A stretch of 64,000 nt of DNA, taken from Limibacter armeniacum. Its GTDB lineage: Bacteria; Bacteroidota; Bacteroidia; Cytophagales; Flammeovirgaceae. Location of the stretch: contig NZ_JBAJNO010000001.1 in the NCBI RefSeq assembly GCF_036880985.1, positions 248,001-312,000 of the forward strand, given 5' to 3'. Positions 8,019 to 16,765 of the stretch are shown one piece after another. Both the position numbers and the translations under genes were made by a program. Under the pieces are notes generated by a model that made no database searches, was not told the DNA's origin, and saw only the letters and a list, made by a program, of their open reading frames with translations. The stretch's first letter is position 1. Every line of letters starts with the position of its first letter.

Positions 8019-11000
8019 TTACTCTATTTCCATCAGGGTATTTTCCTCTTCTTCTTTCACTTCCTGTTTCAGGAATTGTGACGGAGGAATTCCAAACTCT
8101 TTTTTGAAACAATTTCTGAAGTATTTCAAGTCATTGAACCCAACTTCATAGGTCACATCACTAACACTGTATCGACCTAACTTTAACATCTGAGCGGCTC
8201 TCTTGAGCCTGATATTCCGGATAAACCCTTTGGCCGTCTGGCCTGTGAGCGCCTTGAGCTTTTGGTTAAGTCTCAGAGGGGTTGCCCCGTACTCCATGGC
8301 TAACTTCTCGACTGTGAACTCAGAGTCTGAGATATTCTCTTCCACGATCTTGACCAGTCGGTTGATAAAACGCTCATCAATGCTGGTAAAGGCAATTTCA
8401 CTAGGCTGAATCTCGAAGTTAGTCCTGAAACGCTTCTGCTGGCTGCTTCTGTTTTCGATAATCGCATGAATCCTTGCCAGAAGCAGCGCCGTATTGAACG
8501 GCTTGGTTACGTAGGCATCCACGCCATATTCATACCCTTTCTGCTTACTTTCCTTGGAGCTTTTGGCCGTCAGCAACACAACCGGCAAATGGCAAAGCTG
8601 ATCGTCGTCCCGCATTTGCTGCACAAGTTCATAACCGTCCATTACCGGCATCATCACATCCGAAACCACCAGCTGCGGCATTTTTTCACGTGCCAGCGAC
8701 AATCCTTTTTCACCATCCTCAGCCAGATAAACAATGTAGTTTTCTTCCAGAATCCCTTTCAGCATATCACGGATAGCCGCATTGTCATCCACCACCAGGA
8801 TTTTAGGTTTGGTTACCTTTTCTTCTTCTTCCTCCTCGTGGTTTTCAATGTCCACTGCAGAAAGGTGAAGAGGTGAGGTGGTCTGCTCAAGCTGGTCCTG
8901 CTGGTAGATAGCCCCGGACAGTGGAATTTCAATGAAGAATGTCGTGCCGACACCTGGCTCACTTTCAAACGTAATCTTGCCGTGGTGCAGCTCCACCAGG
9001 CTCTTGGTGAAAGCCAGCCCGATACCGGTCCCCCTGTTCTTGGCTGATTCCAGGTTCTGCACCTGATAGAAGCGGTCAAAGAGGTTGACTTGCTTCTCAA
9101 GCGGTATCCCGATGCCCGTGTCCTTGACGACCACTTTGGCCCAACCCTCTTCTTCCCTTACTGAGATGCTTACTTTACCCTGCGGGGTAAACTTGATGGC
9201 ATTGGAGAGCAGGTTATAGAAGATCTTTTCCAGCTTATCGATATCCATATATCCATAGATAGGCTCATCTTCAATATGGCATTCTAAATCAAGCTTGGCG
9301 TGTGTCGCCAGCTCACGGAACGCCTGGTGCACCTGGCTTACGAAGGTGGCCCAGTTGCCTCTGGACAACTGCAATTTCATTTTGCCTTGCTCTACTTTGC
9401 GGAAATCCAGCAGCTGGTCCACCATCCTGATCAGGCGTTGCACATTGTTGGAAATCAACTGGTAAGACTTTTGTTTTTCCTCCTGGCTGATCTCCGACCC
9501 TTTCCTGATCAACCGCTCTATCGGGGTGTTGATCAGGGTAAGCGGTGTTCTGAGCTCATGCGAAATATTGGTGAAGAACTGCATTTTCAGTTGGCTCAGG
9601 TCCTCTAGTTTTTCCCGCTCCAACTTTTCGAGTTCCAATTGGTTTTTCTTTCTCGCCGTAATCAAGGAGTATTTCGAGAAGAAATAGGCGGCAGCTATAA
9701 ACAGCACCACATAGGTGATCATTGCCCACCAGGTCCACCACCAGGGCGGCATGACCTCGATCTTAAGGGAAAGCACTTCCGGGTTCCATACATTGTCGCC
9801 ATTGGCTCCTTTCACTAGCAAGGTATAACTTCCTGGAGGAATATTGGTGTATTTGGCTTCTCTCTGAAATGCATCTGCATAAACCCACTCCTTATCAAAA
9901 CCTTCCAATTTATACTTATAACGGTTTTTATCTGGAGCTCCATAATGAAGGTTCGAAAACTGAACAGAAAAACTGTTTTGTGCATATGTCAGACTAATTT
10001 TATCAGTTTCACTTATCGCTTTGTTGAGAATTGTTCTACCATCAAATGATTCATTAACCTCTATCTGCTTATTTAATACACGCAGGTTGGTAAAAGTTAG
10101 CTGCCCTACGGTATGATCATCTACTATTTCATGCGGAAAGAAAGTATTAAATCCATTTACACCTCCAAAAAGGAGTGTTCCATCATGTCTCTTTAATACT
10201 GCTAGTTCTCCAAACTCATTATCCTGTAATCCATCACTCACATCATAATTGATAACAGCCCTTGTTTTAAGATTAATTTTAGATAGACCATGATTACTAC
10301 CAACCCAAAGGTTACCATAATTATCTTCTTCGATTGATTTAATGACATTGCTTGGCAAGCCATCTTTTGTACTCAGGTAGTTAAATGTTATCTGCTCTCC
10401 ATTCAGTTTTACAATATTCAATCCCCCTCCCATAGTTCCTACCCATACCTCACCATTGGAAGCTTCAAAAATTGGAAGCACATAGTCATAGCTAAGTGAA
10501 TTTTCGCCTTGATTTGATCTGAAAAGCTTGATACTAGGATTTTCTTTCAACTTTTCAGATTCCTTGATCAAAGCCAATCCTTTATCTGTACCAACCCAAA
10601 CATTGCCTTCACTATCAGTGATTACCTTTCTGACGATCTCTGCATTTTCATTCCCTGTATTTTCTAATACAATTTGTGGGTTTGACCAATGTATTTCACC
10701 ATCATAGAAATGTCCTCTGAACAATCCCCCTCCATACGTTCCCATCCATAGTAGTGAATCGCCCTCTGCCTCAATAGAGAAAACAGCATTCGTATTAATA
10801 TCCGGACTGAAAATATAAGCCTGCTTGTTTTGTTCAAACCGTGAAACTTCTCCTTTTGGAATTGCCAAAGCTTTAGATGGATATCCTACCCCAATGATGA
10901 TTTTCCCTCTCCATTCAGCAAAGTCATAAACTATATTCTGAGACTTTAAGTCTAACGAAACATCGATATTCTTATAACCAGTATATAATGATTCATTATT

Positions 11001-12191
11001 CTCATTAGGTAAATAACTGATACCTCCTCCTTCTGTTCCTATCCACAAGTTATGATCACTATCCTCAAAAATTGCTCGTATTTCATTATAGGATAGACTA
11101 CCATTTTCAGGTGATTTCTTAATATGCTTAAATCGCTTCCTACGTGGATTATATTTATTGATACCTCCGCCATTGGTTCCTATCCAAATAATGCCTGTAC
11201 GGTCTTCGTAAATATCCTTGATCAGGTTCTTACTGATACTGTGTTCATCATAAATGTTATTCTTAAAATGCCCCACTTCTTCTAGGTCTCGATTTTCAGA
11301 GGATGGCCTTAGGAGATAGAGTCCATCCTCTGTTCCTGCCCATACCGTTCCATAAGAATCAAGTTTCATCCTATTACTCTTAAGGTTCGATATTTTATTT
11401 AAGGTAGGATTTGCACTATTAACCAATTCAAACACACCATCAAAATAAGCAATATACAAGCCCTTTTCTGATTTACAGATAGCATAAACACTGTTTTCAC
11501 CACTTTTTAGGAAAGTCTTGAAGACACCATATCGTTGCCCGTCTTTGGGTTCTTCAAACTTCTGTAAGCCCTTTCTGTTACCAACCCAAAGTTCACCATC
11601 TTTATCACAATACAAGGTATTAATAATGCTGGAGGTAAGACTTTCTGGATTGTGAGGATTATGATAGTATTTCTTTACTTCTAACTCATTTGAATTTAAT
11701 GAAGCTTTATCGATACAGTTCAACCCCTTAATGTTACCAAACCATAGGTTGCCTTTTCCATCTAGAGTCATAGAAGATACATGGTTTGATGTAAACAGGT
11801 TCGGTGAAGAAGCTGTATTTTCAAATGAAGTAAATGTTTCCGTTTTCCAATCAAAGCGGTTTACACCTGCATTGGCAGTTCCTATCCAAATATTTCCATA
11901 CTCATCTTCTAGTATCTTATGTATAAGGTTAGAGGACAAGTCATGGGTATCCATTCTATAGTTTGTAAAGGCATAACCATCAAATGTACTGAAACCATCA
12001 TCAGTACCAATCCAAAGGATACCTCTGCTATCTTGGAATATACAGTTTACATCATTTTGTGATAACCCCTCTACAGTAGTATAATGCTCAAAGACCATTA
12101 TACGGTCCTTTGCATATAATATTGAGGAGAACAAAAACTGTATTAGTAGAAAGCACAACCCAAATTCCGTTATTCTTGTATTCATTTTCAT
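8019..12191 (-). CDS. Hybrid two-component system sensor/regulator
   Basis: This is one 1390-residue protein. It has a signal peptide (1-27), a periplasmic sensor of two beta-propellers built from Reg_prop repeats (many WIGT, WVGT and WFGN blades), and a Y_Y_Y domain ending before a transmembrane helix at about 817-838. A histidine kinase follows (NISHELRTPL near 875, then NLLSNAIKF, DTGIGI and GTGIGLAF). Next are a receiver domain (ILVVDDNAAIRD at about 1127, phospho-acceptor Asp in VVSDVMMP near 1177) and an AraC-type DNA-binding domain (about 1280-1385). In Bacteroidota such proteins bind an oligosaccharide in the periplasm and switch on the adjacent polysaccharide-utilization genes. It is flanked by GH29 genes on both sides and probably controls this left arm. 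All catalytic motifs are intact. Confidence 0.95.
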   Translation of the reverse strand: MKMNTRITEFGLCFLLIQFLFSSILYAKDRIMVFEHYTTVEGLSQNDVNCIFQDSRGILWIGTDDGFSTFDGYAFTNYRMDTHDLSSNLIHKILEDEYGNIWIGTANAGVNRFDWKTETFTSFENTASSPNLFTSNHVSSMTLDGKGNLWFGNIKGLNCIDKASLNSNELEVKKYYHNPHNPESLTSSIINTLYCDKDGELWVGNRKGLQKFEEPKDGQRYGVFKTFLKSGENSVYAICKSEKGLYIAYFDGVFELVNSANPTLNKISNLKSNRMKLDSYGTVWAGTEDGLYLLRPSSENRDLEEVGHFKNNIYDEHSISKNLIKDIYEDRTGIIWIGTNGGGINKYNPRRKRFKHIKKSPENGSLSYNEIRAIFEDSDHNLWIGTEGGGISYLPNENNESLYTGYKNIDVSLDLKSQNIVYDFAEWRGKIIIGVGYPSKALAIPKGEVSRFEQNKQAYIFSPDINTNAVFSIEAEGDSLLWMGTYGGGLFRGHFYDGEIHWSNPQIVLENTGNENAEIVRKVITDSEGNVWVGTDKGLALIKESEKLKENPSIKLFRSNQGENSLSYDYVLPIFEASNGEVWVGTMGGGLNIVKLNGEQITFNYLSTKDGLPSNVIKSIEEDNYGNLWVGSNHGLSKINLKTRAVINYDVSDGLQDNEFGELAVLKRHDGTLLFGGVNGFNTFFPHEIVDDHTVGQLTFTNLRVLNKQIEVNESFDGRTILNKAISETDKISLTYAQNSFSVQFSNLHYGAPDKNRYKYKLEGFDKEWVYADAFQREAKYTNIPPGSYTLLVKGANGDNVWNPEVLSLKIEVMPPWWWTWWAMITYVVLFIAAAYFFSKYSLITARKKNQLELEKLEREKLEDLSQLKMQFFTNISHELRTPLTLINTPIERLIRKGSEISQEEKQKSYQLISNNVQRLIRMVDQLLDFRKVEQGKMKLQLSRGNWATFVSQVHQAFRELATHAKLDLECHIEDEPIYGYMDIDKLEKIFYNLLSNAIKFTPQGKVSISVREEEGWAKVVVKDTGIGIPLEKQVNLFDRFYQVQNLESAKNRGTGIGLAFTKSLVELHHGKITFESEPGVGTTFFIEIPLSGAIYQQDQLEQTTSPLHLSAVDIENHEEEEEEKVTKPKILVVDDNAAIRDMLKGILEENYIVYLAEDGEKGLSLAREKMPQLVVSDVMMPVMDGYELVQQMRDDDQLCHLPVVLLTAKSSKESKQKGYEYGVDAYVTKPFNTALLLARIHAIIENRSSQQKRFRTNFEIQPSEIAFTSIDERFINRLVKIVEENISDSEFTVEKLAMEYGATPLRLNQKLKALTGQTAKGFIRNIRLKRAAQMLKLGRYSVSDVTYEVGFNDLKYFRNCFKKEFGIPPSQFLKQEVKEEEENTLMEIE

Positions 12192-12721
12192 ATGTTGCTA
12201 TTGGGGTAATAGGTTGTCAAGTAAAAAGCAATGTGTGTATATGTCGGGCATTTGAAATCACCCTTAAATTATGATTGAAAATTATACAAATACCTATTTT
12301 AATACAATCTCAAAGAGCCTACTATTAAAAATACCCCCTCTACTACGATCTTTTTACCCCCTCAGTAGTAATAAAACGTGTGTTTTACACTATAAAATTA
12401 CCCTACTAAAATTTAGCCATCCAACCCATTTTATTCAGCATTTCATTTATTATAAATGAATGAATATTCACTATGTACATTCTTTTACCTTTTTGGAAAC
12501 ATCTTGACATAAGCAGTTAGAGCTATTTTTCGCAACAAAAAGGGTACATCCAATTTTCACCCTTTATTCAATGAGATAATTACTAATTACCCAATTCGGT
12601 TTACTCTAAATTTGATCATAATCAAAAACCAAAAGAGCTGCTCATAGCAATGGGCTCAAATCCATTGTTACTCCTATCCTGATTCACAGACTGAGGGAGC
12701 ACGCATAAAAATAAATACCCT
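12192..12721. promoter_or_regulatory. AT-rich divergent regulatory region between the hybrid sensor gene and the second GH29 gene
   Basis: These 530 bp hold no convincing gene. They are strongly AT-rich and contain an almost perfect palindrome at 12442-12460 (TTCATTTAT, one base, ATAAATGAA). Position between the regulator and a target hydrolase makes this a likely control region. Binding of the AraC-type domain here is inference. Confidence 0.4.
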
Positions 12722-14269
12722 ATGAGAAAGGCAGTACTAACAATTTTAACTGCACTACTTTGTGCCTGTTCTACTGAACAGAAAACAATCAAAAAAGATC
12801 CGGTGCAGTTTCAGGCAAACTGGGAATCGCTTCAGCAATACGAAATTCCCACTTGGTTTCAGGATGCAAAACTTGGCATCTTTATTCACTGGGGTCCATA
12901 TTCTGTTCCAGCTTTTGGATCAGAATGGTACCCACGACTAATGTATATGGATAGTGTTGTTTGGGATCCTTCTGGTATAGCAAAGACTCAGAAACCTTCG
13001 GGAGTTTATCAGCACCATATAAATACTTATGGTAATCCAGGTGAATTTGGCTATAAAGACTTTGTCCCAATGTTCAAAGGTGAAAACTTCAATGCCAAAG
13101 AATGGATTGAAATCTTTGAAAAAGCGGGGGCTAAATACATTGTTCCTGTAGCAGAACATCATGACGGTTTTGCCATGTATAAGTCCAACTATACTCGTTG
13201 GAACTCAGTGGAAATGGGACCTAAAAAAGATATTTTAGGCGAACTAACAAAAGAAGCTCATGAGCGGGGCCTCAAGATTGGAGCATCTTCCCACTTTGCC
13301 TTCAACTGGAACTACTATACTTATAAGAAGGGCTTTGATACGATGGACCCTACATATTCTGATCTTTATAGCAGACCTCACGATCACTATGCCCCTGCTG
13401 ATAAAGAGTTTCTGGAGCTTTGGTGGAACCGCACCAAGGATATTATTGACCAATACCAGCCAGATATACTATGGTTTGACTTTTATATGGACCGTGATGA
13501 ATTTACACCATATCACCCAAAAATGGCGGCCTATTACTACAACAAAAGTGCTGAATGGGACAAACCAGTGGTATTGCAAAGCAAAAACTTTGGTAAGATC
13601 ACTTTCCCTGAAGGAACTAATGTCTATGATATAGAAAGAGGTAAAATGTCAGATATAAGAAAAGAAACTTGGCAAACAGATACTTCTATCGGTAAGAATT
13701 CATGGTCTTACGTAAGTAATTGGGAGTCCAAAGAAGTCAATACACTAATTGACGATCTGGTGGATATTGTTAGTAAAAATGGTTGTCTGCTACTGAATGT
13801 GGGGCCGAAAGCTGATGGCACTATCCCTGAAGATCAACAGAAAATTCTTTTTGCGATGGGTGATTGGCTTAAAGTAAATGGAAATGCCATATATGGGACC
13901 AGACCTTGGAAAATATTTGGAGAAGGTCCTACTAAAGTAGCGACAGGGCATCATACAGAAGGCTCTAACGAAAACTTGACTGCTGATGACTTTAGGTTTA
14001 CGACAAAAGATGGTAAGCTATACGCGATCGCCATGGATTGGACAGATAAGGGGTATGTGGTTATTCCTGCAGTTAGTTCTAAATCAAAATATATTACCTC
14101 TGGCGTAAAAAATGTGAAGCTACTTGGGCACAATGCATTGCTTCAATGGAAACAAACAGAGAATGGGTTAAGAATTGACCTTCCTGACCAAAAGCCTTGT
14201 GAGTATGCTTTTGCGTTTGAAATTGAATTTAATGGAGAAGGCGTTTTGGCATGGGCAACTTCAAAATAA
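12722..14269 (+). CDS. GH29 alpha-L-fucosidase / alpha-L-galactosidase family lipoprotein
   Basis: The 515-residue product has a lipoprotein signal peptide (lipobox at LCAC), then a GH29 domain starting PTWFQDAKLGIFIHWGPYSVP. The predicted nucleophile is the Asp in LWFDFYMD (about residue 253). A C-terminal beta-sandwich ends in PCEYAFAFEI. It differs in length and sequence from the GH29 gene at 6093-7961, so the two are not recent duplicates and may take different termini, for example L-galactose versus L-fucose or sulfated versus unsulfated. Membrane anchoring on the periplasmic or outer face is expected. It is divergent from the hybrid sensor gene. A strong hairpin follows the stop. Confidence 0.88.
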   Translation: MRKAVLTILTALLCACSTEQKTIKKDPVQFQANWESLQQYEIPTWFQDAKLGIFIHWGPYSVPAFGSEWYPRLMYMDSVVWDPSGIAKTQKPSGVYQHHINTYGNPGEFGYKDFVPMFKGENFNAKEWIEIFEKAGAKYIVPVAEHHDGFAMYKSNYTRWNSVEMGPKKDILGELTKEAHERGLKIGASSHFAFNWNYYTYKKGFDTMDPTYSDLYSRPHDHYAPADKEFLELWWNRTKDIIDQYQPDILWFDFYMDRDEFTPYHPKMAAYYYNKSAEWDKPVVLQSKNFGKITFPEGTNVYDIERGKMSDIRKETWQTDTSIGKNSWSYVSNWESKEVNTLIDDLVDIVSKNGCLLLNVGPKADGTIPEDQQKILFAMGDWLKVNGNAIYGTRPWKIFGEGPTKVATGHHTEGSNENLTADDFRFTTKDGKLYAIAMDWTDKGYVVIPAVSSKSKYITSGVKNVKLLGHNALLQWKQTENGLRIDLPDQKPCEYAFAFEIEFNGEGVLAWATSK

Positions 14270-14290
14270 TCAACGATCATATTTGGTAGT

Positions 14291-14330
14291 AAGAGCTTTT
14301 CGCTTCTGACTTTGGAAGCGGAAGCTCTTT
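14291..14330 (+). terminator. Terminator hairpin after GH29
   Basis: A long stem pairs AAGAGCTTTTCGCTTC with GAAGCGGAAGCTCTT (one mismatch) 22 bp after the GH29 stop, followed by TTTTC. It fits intrinsic termination. Confidence 0.7.
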
Positions 14331-14669
14331 TCTAGACTAAAGGCAAAGACTATAAGTTATTCAAAATATACTGTCAACAAAGCGATGAAGTTATGTGTTA
14401 ATTGCTTCAATGTGTGTTATATGTGGATATAAAAGAGAGGACTAAGTCCTCTTCTTTTATTATATCTATCTTGAATGTAGATCAATATAAATGCTTTTCC
14501 CTGACAAAAATGAAAACGTTAATCTTGTAATAGGCTTTTAGAGGCATGTTTCAGATAAAAACTGAGGAGATACTACTGGGCGGGATCACCTTTAGAATAA
14601 TATACCTAAAGCTCTCATTAAGGTTAAAAAGTAAAAATAGGTTATACGCTGAATTATATAAATAGAAAA
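14331..14669. other. Intergenic stretch with one small hairpin
   Basis: No coding signal is seen here. A short dyad GAGGA/TCCTC around 14437-14451, followed by TTCTTTTAT, could be a second terminator for readthrough. The rest shows no recognisable element. Confidence 0.4.
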
Positions 14670-14688
14670 ACCCCACAAATTGTGGGGT
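14670..14688. terminator. Bidirectional terminator after sulfatase gene
   Basis: ACCCCACA, a 3-nt loop and TGTGGGGT form an 8-bp GC-rich stem. It is followed by a T run on the plus strand and by TTTTTC on the minus strand. It lies downstream of the minus-strand sulfatase stop. Confidence 0.75.
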
Positions 14689-14739
14689 CTTTTTTCTTCC
14701 AACTTATTTATGAATTCCAACTTGCCTGATAGCAGGTTA

Positions 14740-16365
14740 CTACTTGAATGCTACTTCTTCCATTTTCACGGTATCCCAGTTTTCCTCTATTACTTTCTGT
14801 ATTTCCGGATACTGCTCATCCCCTTCGTTGTATTGGGCACGTAACGCCAGCAACTGCTCTTTCAAGTCTTGAGTAATAGCTGCATATTCTTCTTGACCAT
14901 AAACATTATTCATTTCATTCGGATCTTTCGCCAGGTCATACAACTCCCAGCCTACCGGAGACTCGAAATAGTAATTGGCGCCCCACTCCTTTTTGTGGTT
15001 GTCCGGGTCGTAGTGTTTTGCGTAGAAGAAGATCAGTTTGTATTGCTTGGTCCTGATACCAAAATGGGCAGGATTGGCATGCTTATGTGCCATATGCATC
15101 CAATAACGGTAGTAGGTGGCCGTTCTCCAGTCTTCCGGTTCTTTTCCAGTAGTCAGTATGCATTCAAAAGATTTGCCATGCATCTGTTCTGGAATATTTC
15201 CTTTTGCCAATGAGATCATGGTAGGTGCAAAGTCTGTATTGTTTACCAATGCATCTGTTCGCTGTCCTGCTTTTATCATTTGCGGATAACGAACAATAAA
15301 AGGCATTCTCATCGACTCCTCGTACATCCAGCGTTTATCCTGATAATCATGTTCGCCTAGCATCATTCCTTGGTCACCAGTATAAATGATAATGGTATTG
15401 TCCAGTAAATCTTCTTTCTCCAGATAATCCATCAGTCTTTTGATATTATCATCCACACCTTTGACACAACGCAGGTAACGTTTCAAGTATTCCTGATAAG
15501 ACGCCTTTGTATAGGCATCCCCTTCCAATGATTGATCAACCTTAAGATCTTTACCCATATCACGGTTGATATTTCGCTTGGAAATAGAAGAACCAATAAT
15601 ATGAATCAATGAATCGTTCTCTCCTCTTGTTGCAATTGAACCATGATTGCCTTGGTTATATAAACTTGTCGGCTCTGGAATTTCTACATCTTCAAGATAT
15701 TTCGCATAACGAGGTGCAAACTCGAAAAAATCATGGGGAGCCTTGAAGTGATGCATCAGGAAGAATGGCTTATTCTTATCCCTTTTTTCCTTAAGCCATT
15801 CAAGCGTCAAGTCTGTAATCACATCCGATGAATGTCCTTCATAGGAAACCGTATTTTTAGGCCATTGCTTTTCTCCCCTTATCCTAAAAGACGGGTTGAA
15901 ATATTTTCCCTGAACTGGTAGTACTTGATAGTAATCAAAAGCTGCTGGCTCAGCCTCCAGATGCCACTTACCAATCATGGCTGTCTGGTAACCCGCTTCC
16001 TTCATTGCCTGCGGTAAATATTGTCTTTCAGCAGGAAGTGATCCTGACAGGTCCAGTACACCATTGGCTTGGCTGTATTGCCCTGTCAATATGGTTGCTC
16101 TAGACGGTGTACAGATTGCATTGGTACAAAACACATTTTCAAACATCATTCCCTCCTTTGCCAACTTATCAATATTAGGTGTCGGGTTTAGGCTTGCTAA
16201 ACGTCCTCCATAAGCACCAATTGCTTGAGAAGTATGGTCATCAGACATGATGTAAATAATATTAGGTTTCTCAAGCTCCTGTTTTAACTCACAAGAACAA
16301 GTAAACCCAATAATAGCCAATAGCATTCCGCTGAATAGCCCTCGGTTTTTCTTCAAGTATGTCAT
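14740..16365 (-). CDS. Family S1 formylglycine-dependent sulfatase (lipoprotein)
   Basis: The 541-residue protein has a lipoprotein-like signal peptide (GFTCSC) and then the sulfatase core: metal-binding DD in IYIMSDDHTSQ, and Cys85 in CTPSR, which is converted to formylglycine. GKWHLE and a C-terminal subdomain follow. S1 sulfatases hydrolyse sulfate esters on glycans. In this locus the likely target is a sulfated galactose residue, removed so that exo-glycosidases can proceed. The HHFKAPHDFF segment supplies further active-site residues. It requires a maturation enzyme, and none is encoded in this window. It is divergent from a GH2 gene with a 400-bp spacer. Sulfate position and S1 subfamily are not assignable by eye. 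Confidence 0.88.
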   Translation of the reverse strand: MTYLKKNRGLFSGMLLAIIGFTCSCELKQELEKPNIIYIMSDDHTSQAIGAYGGRLASLNPTPNIDKLAKEGMMFENVFCTNAICTPSRATILTGQYSQANGVLDLSGSLPAERQYLPQAMKEAGYQTAMIGKWHLEAEPAAFDYYQVLPVQGKYFNPSFRIRGEKQWPKNTVSYEGHSSDVITDLTLEWLKEKRDKNKPFFLMHHFKAPHDFFEFAPRYAKYLEDVEIPEPTSLYNQGNHGSIATRGENDSLIHIIGSSISKRNINRDMGKDLKVDQSLEGDAYTKASYQEYLKRYLRCVKGVDDNIKRLMDYLEKEDLLDNTIIIYTGDQGMMLGEHDYQDKRWMYEESMRMPFIVRYPQMIKAGQRTDALVNNTDFAPTMISLAKGNIPEQMHGKSFECILTTGKEPEDWRTATYYRYWMHMAHKHANPAHFGIRTKQYKLIFFYAKHYDPDNHKKEWGANYYFESPVGWELYDLAKDPNEMNNVYGQEEYAAITQDLKEQLLALRAQYNEGDEQYPEIQKVIEENWDTVKMEEVAFK

Positions 16366-16765
16366 CAGTTAAAGATCATATGTCAGTATTGAAAAATGAA
16401 CATATCCTTGATATATGATATGGTATCAAAATATAGGACTTTTCCTATTCTAGAACCCACCACATTTGTACTCCAAATCAGTTTACAATCGTTATTTGAC
16501 AGAATTTATCCCCCATTAAACACCACTCAAGCCTCAATACCATTCAGAATTAACAACCTGTACAAATACAAGTACTTTATAAATATGCTCTCATTTTCAA
16601 TTTTCTGAAATCCCCCCTCCTTTCTCTTTTTTTTATCCCTATACCAACATTGGTGACCCCTTATATTGAAATCATGCAAAATGTACTCATTCCAACTACA
16701 AAATACTGTCTGGTTGGAGCAACATCTTCATTCAATTATAACTTTAATCAATACCAATAAGCATT
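16366..16765. promoter_or_regulatory. Divergent region between sulfatase and GH2 genes
   Basis: This 400-bp AT-rich spacer has no supported gene. A weak dyad TTGATA/TATCAA lies at 16408-16429, and a pyrimidine-rich tract sits near 16610-16640. It should carry the promoters for both flanking genes, but no consensus boxes were clear. Confidence 0.3.

Noticed and set aside
12271-12459. 62-codon frame in the AT-rich spacer upstream of GH29
   Set aside because: It is short, of low complexity, without domain or ribosome-binding context, and lies in a likely control region.
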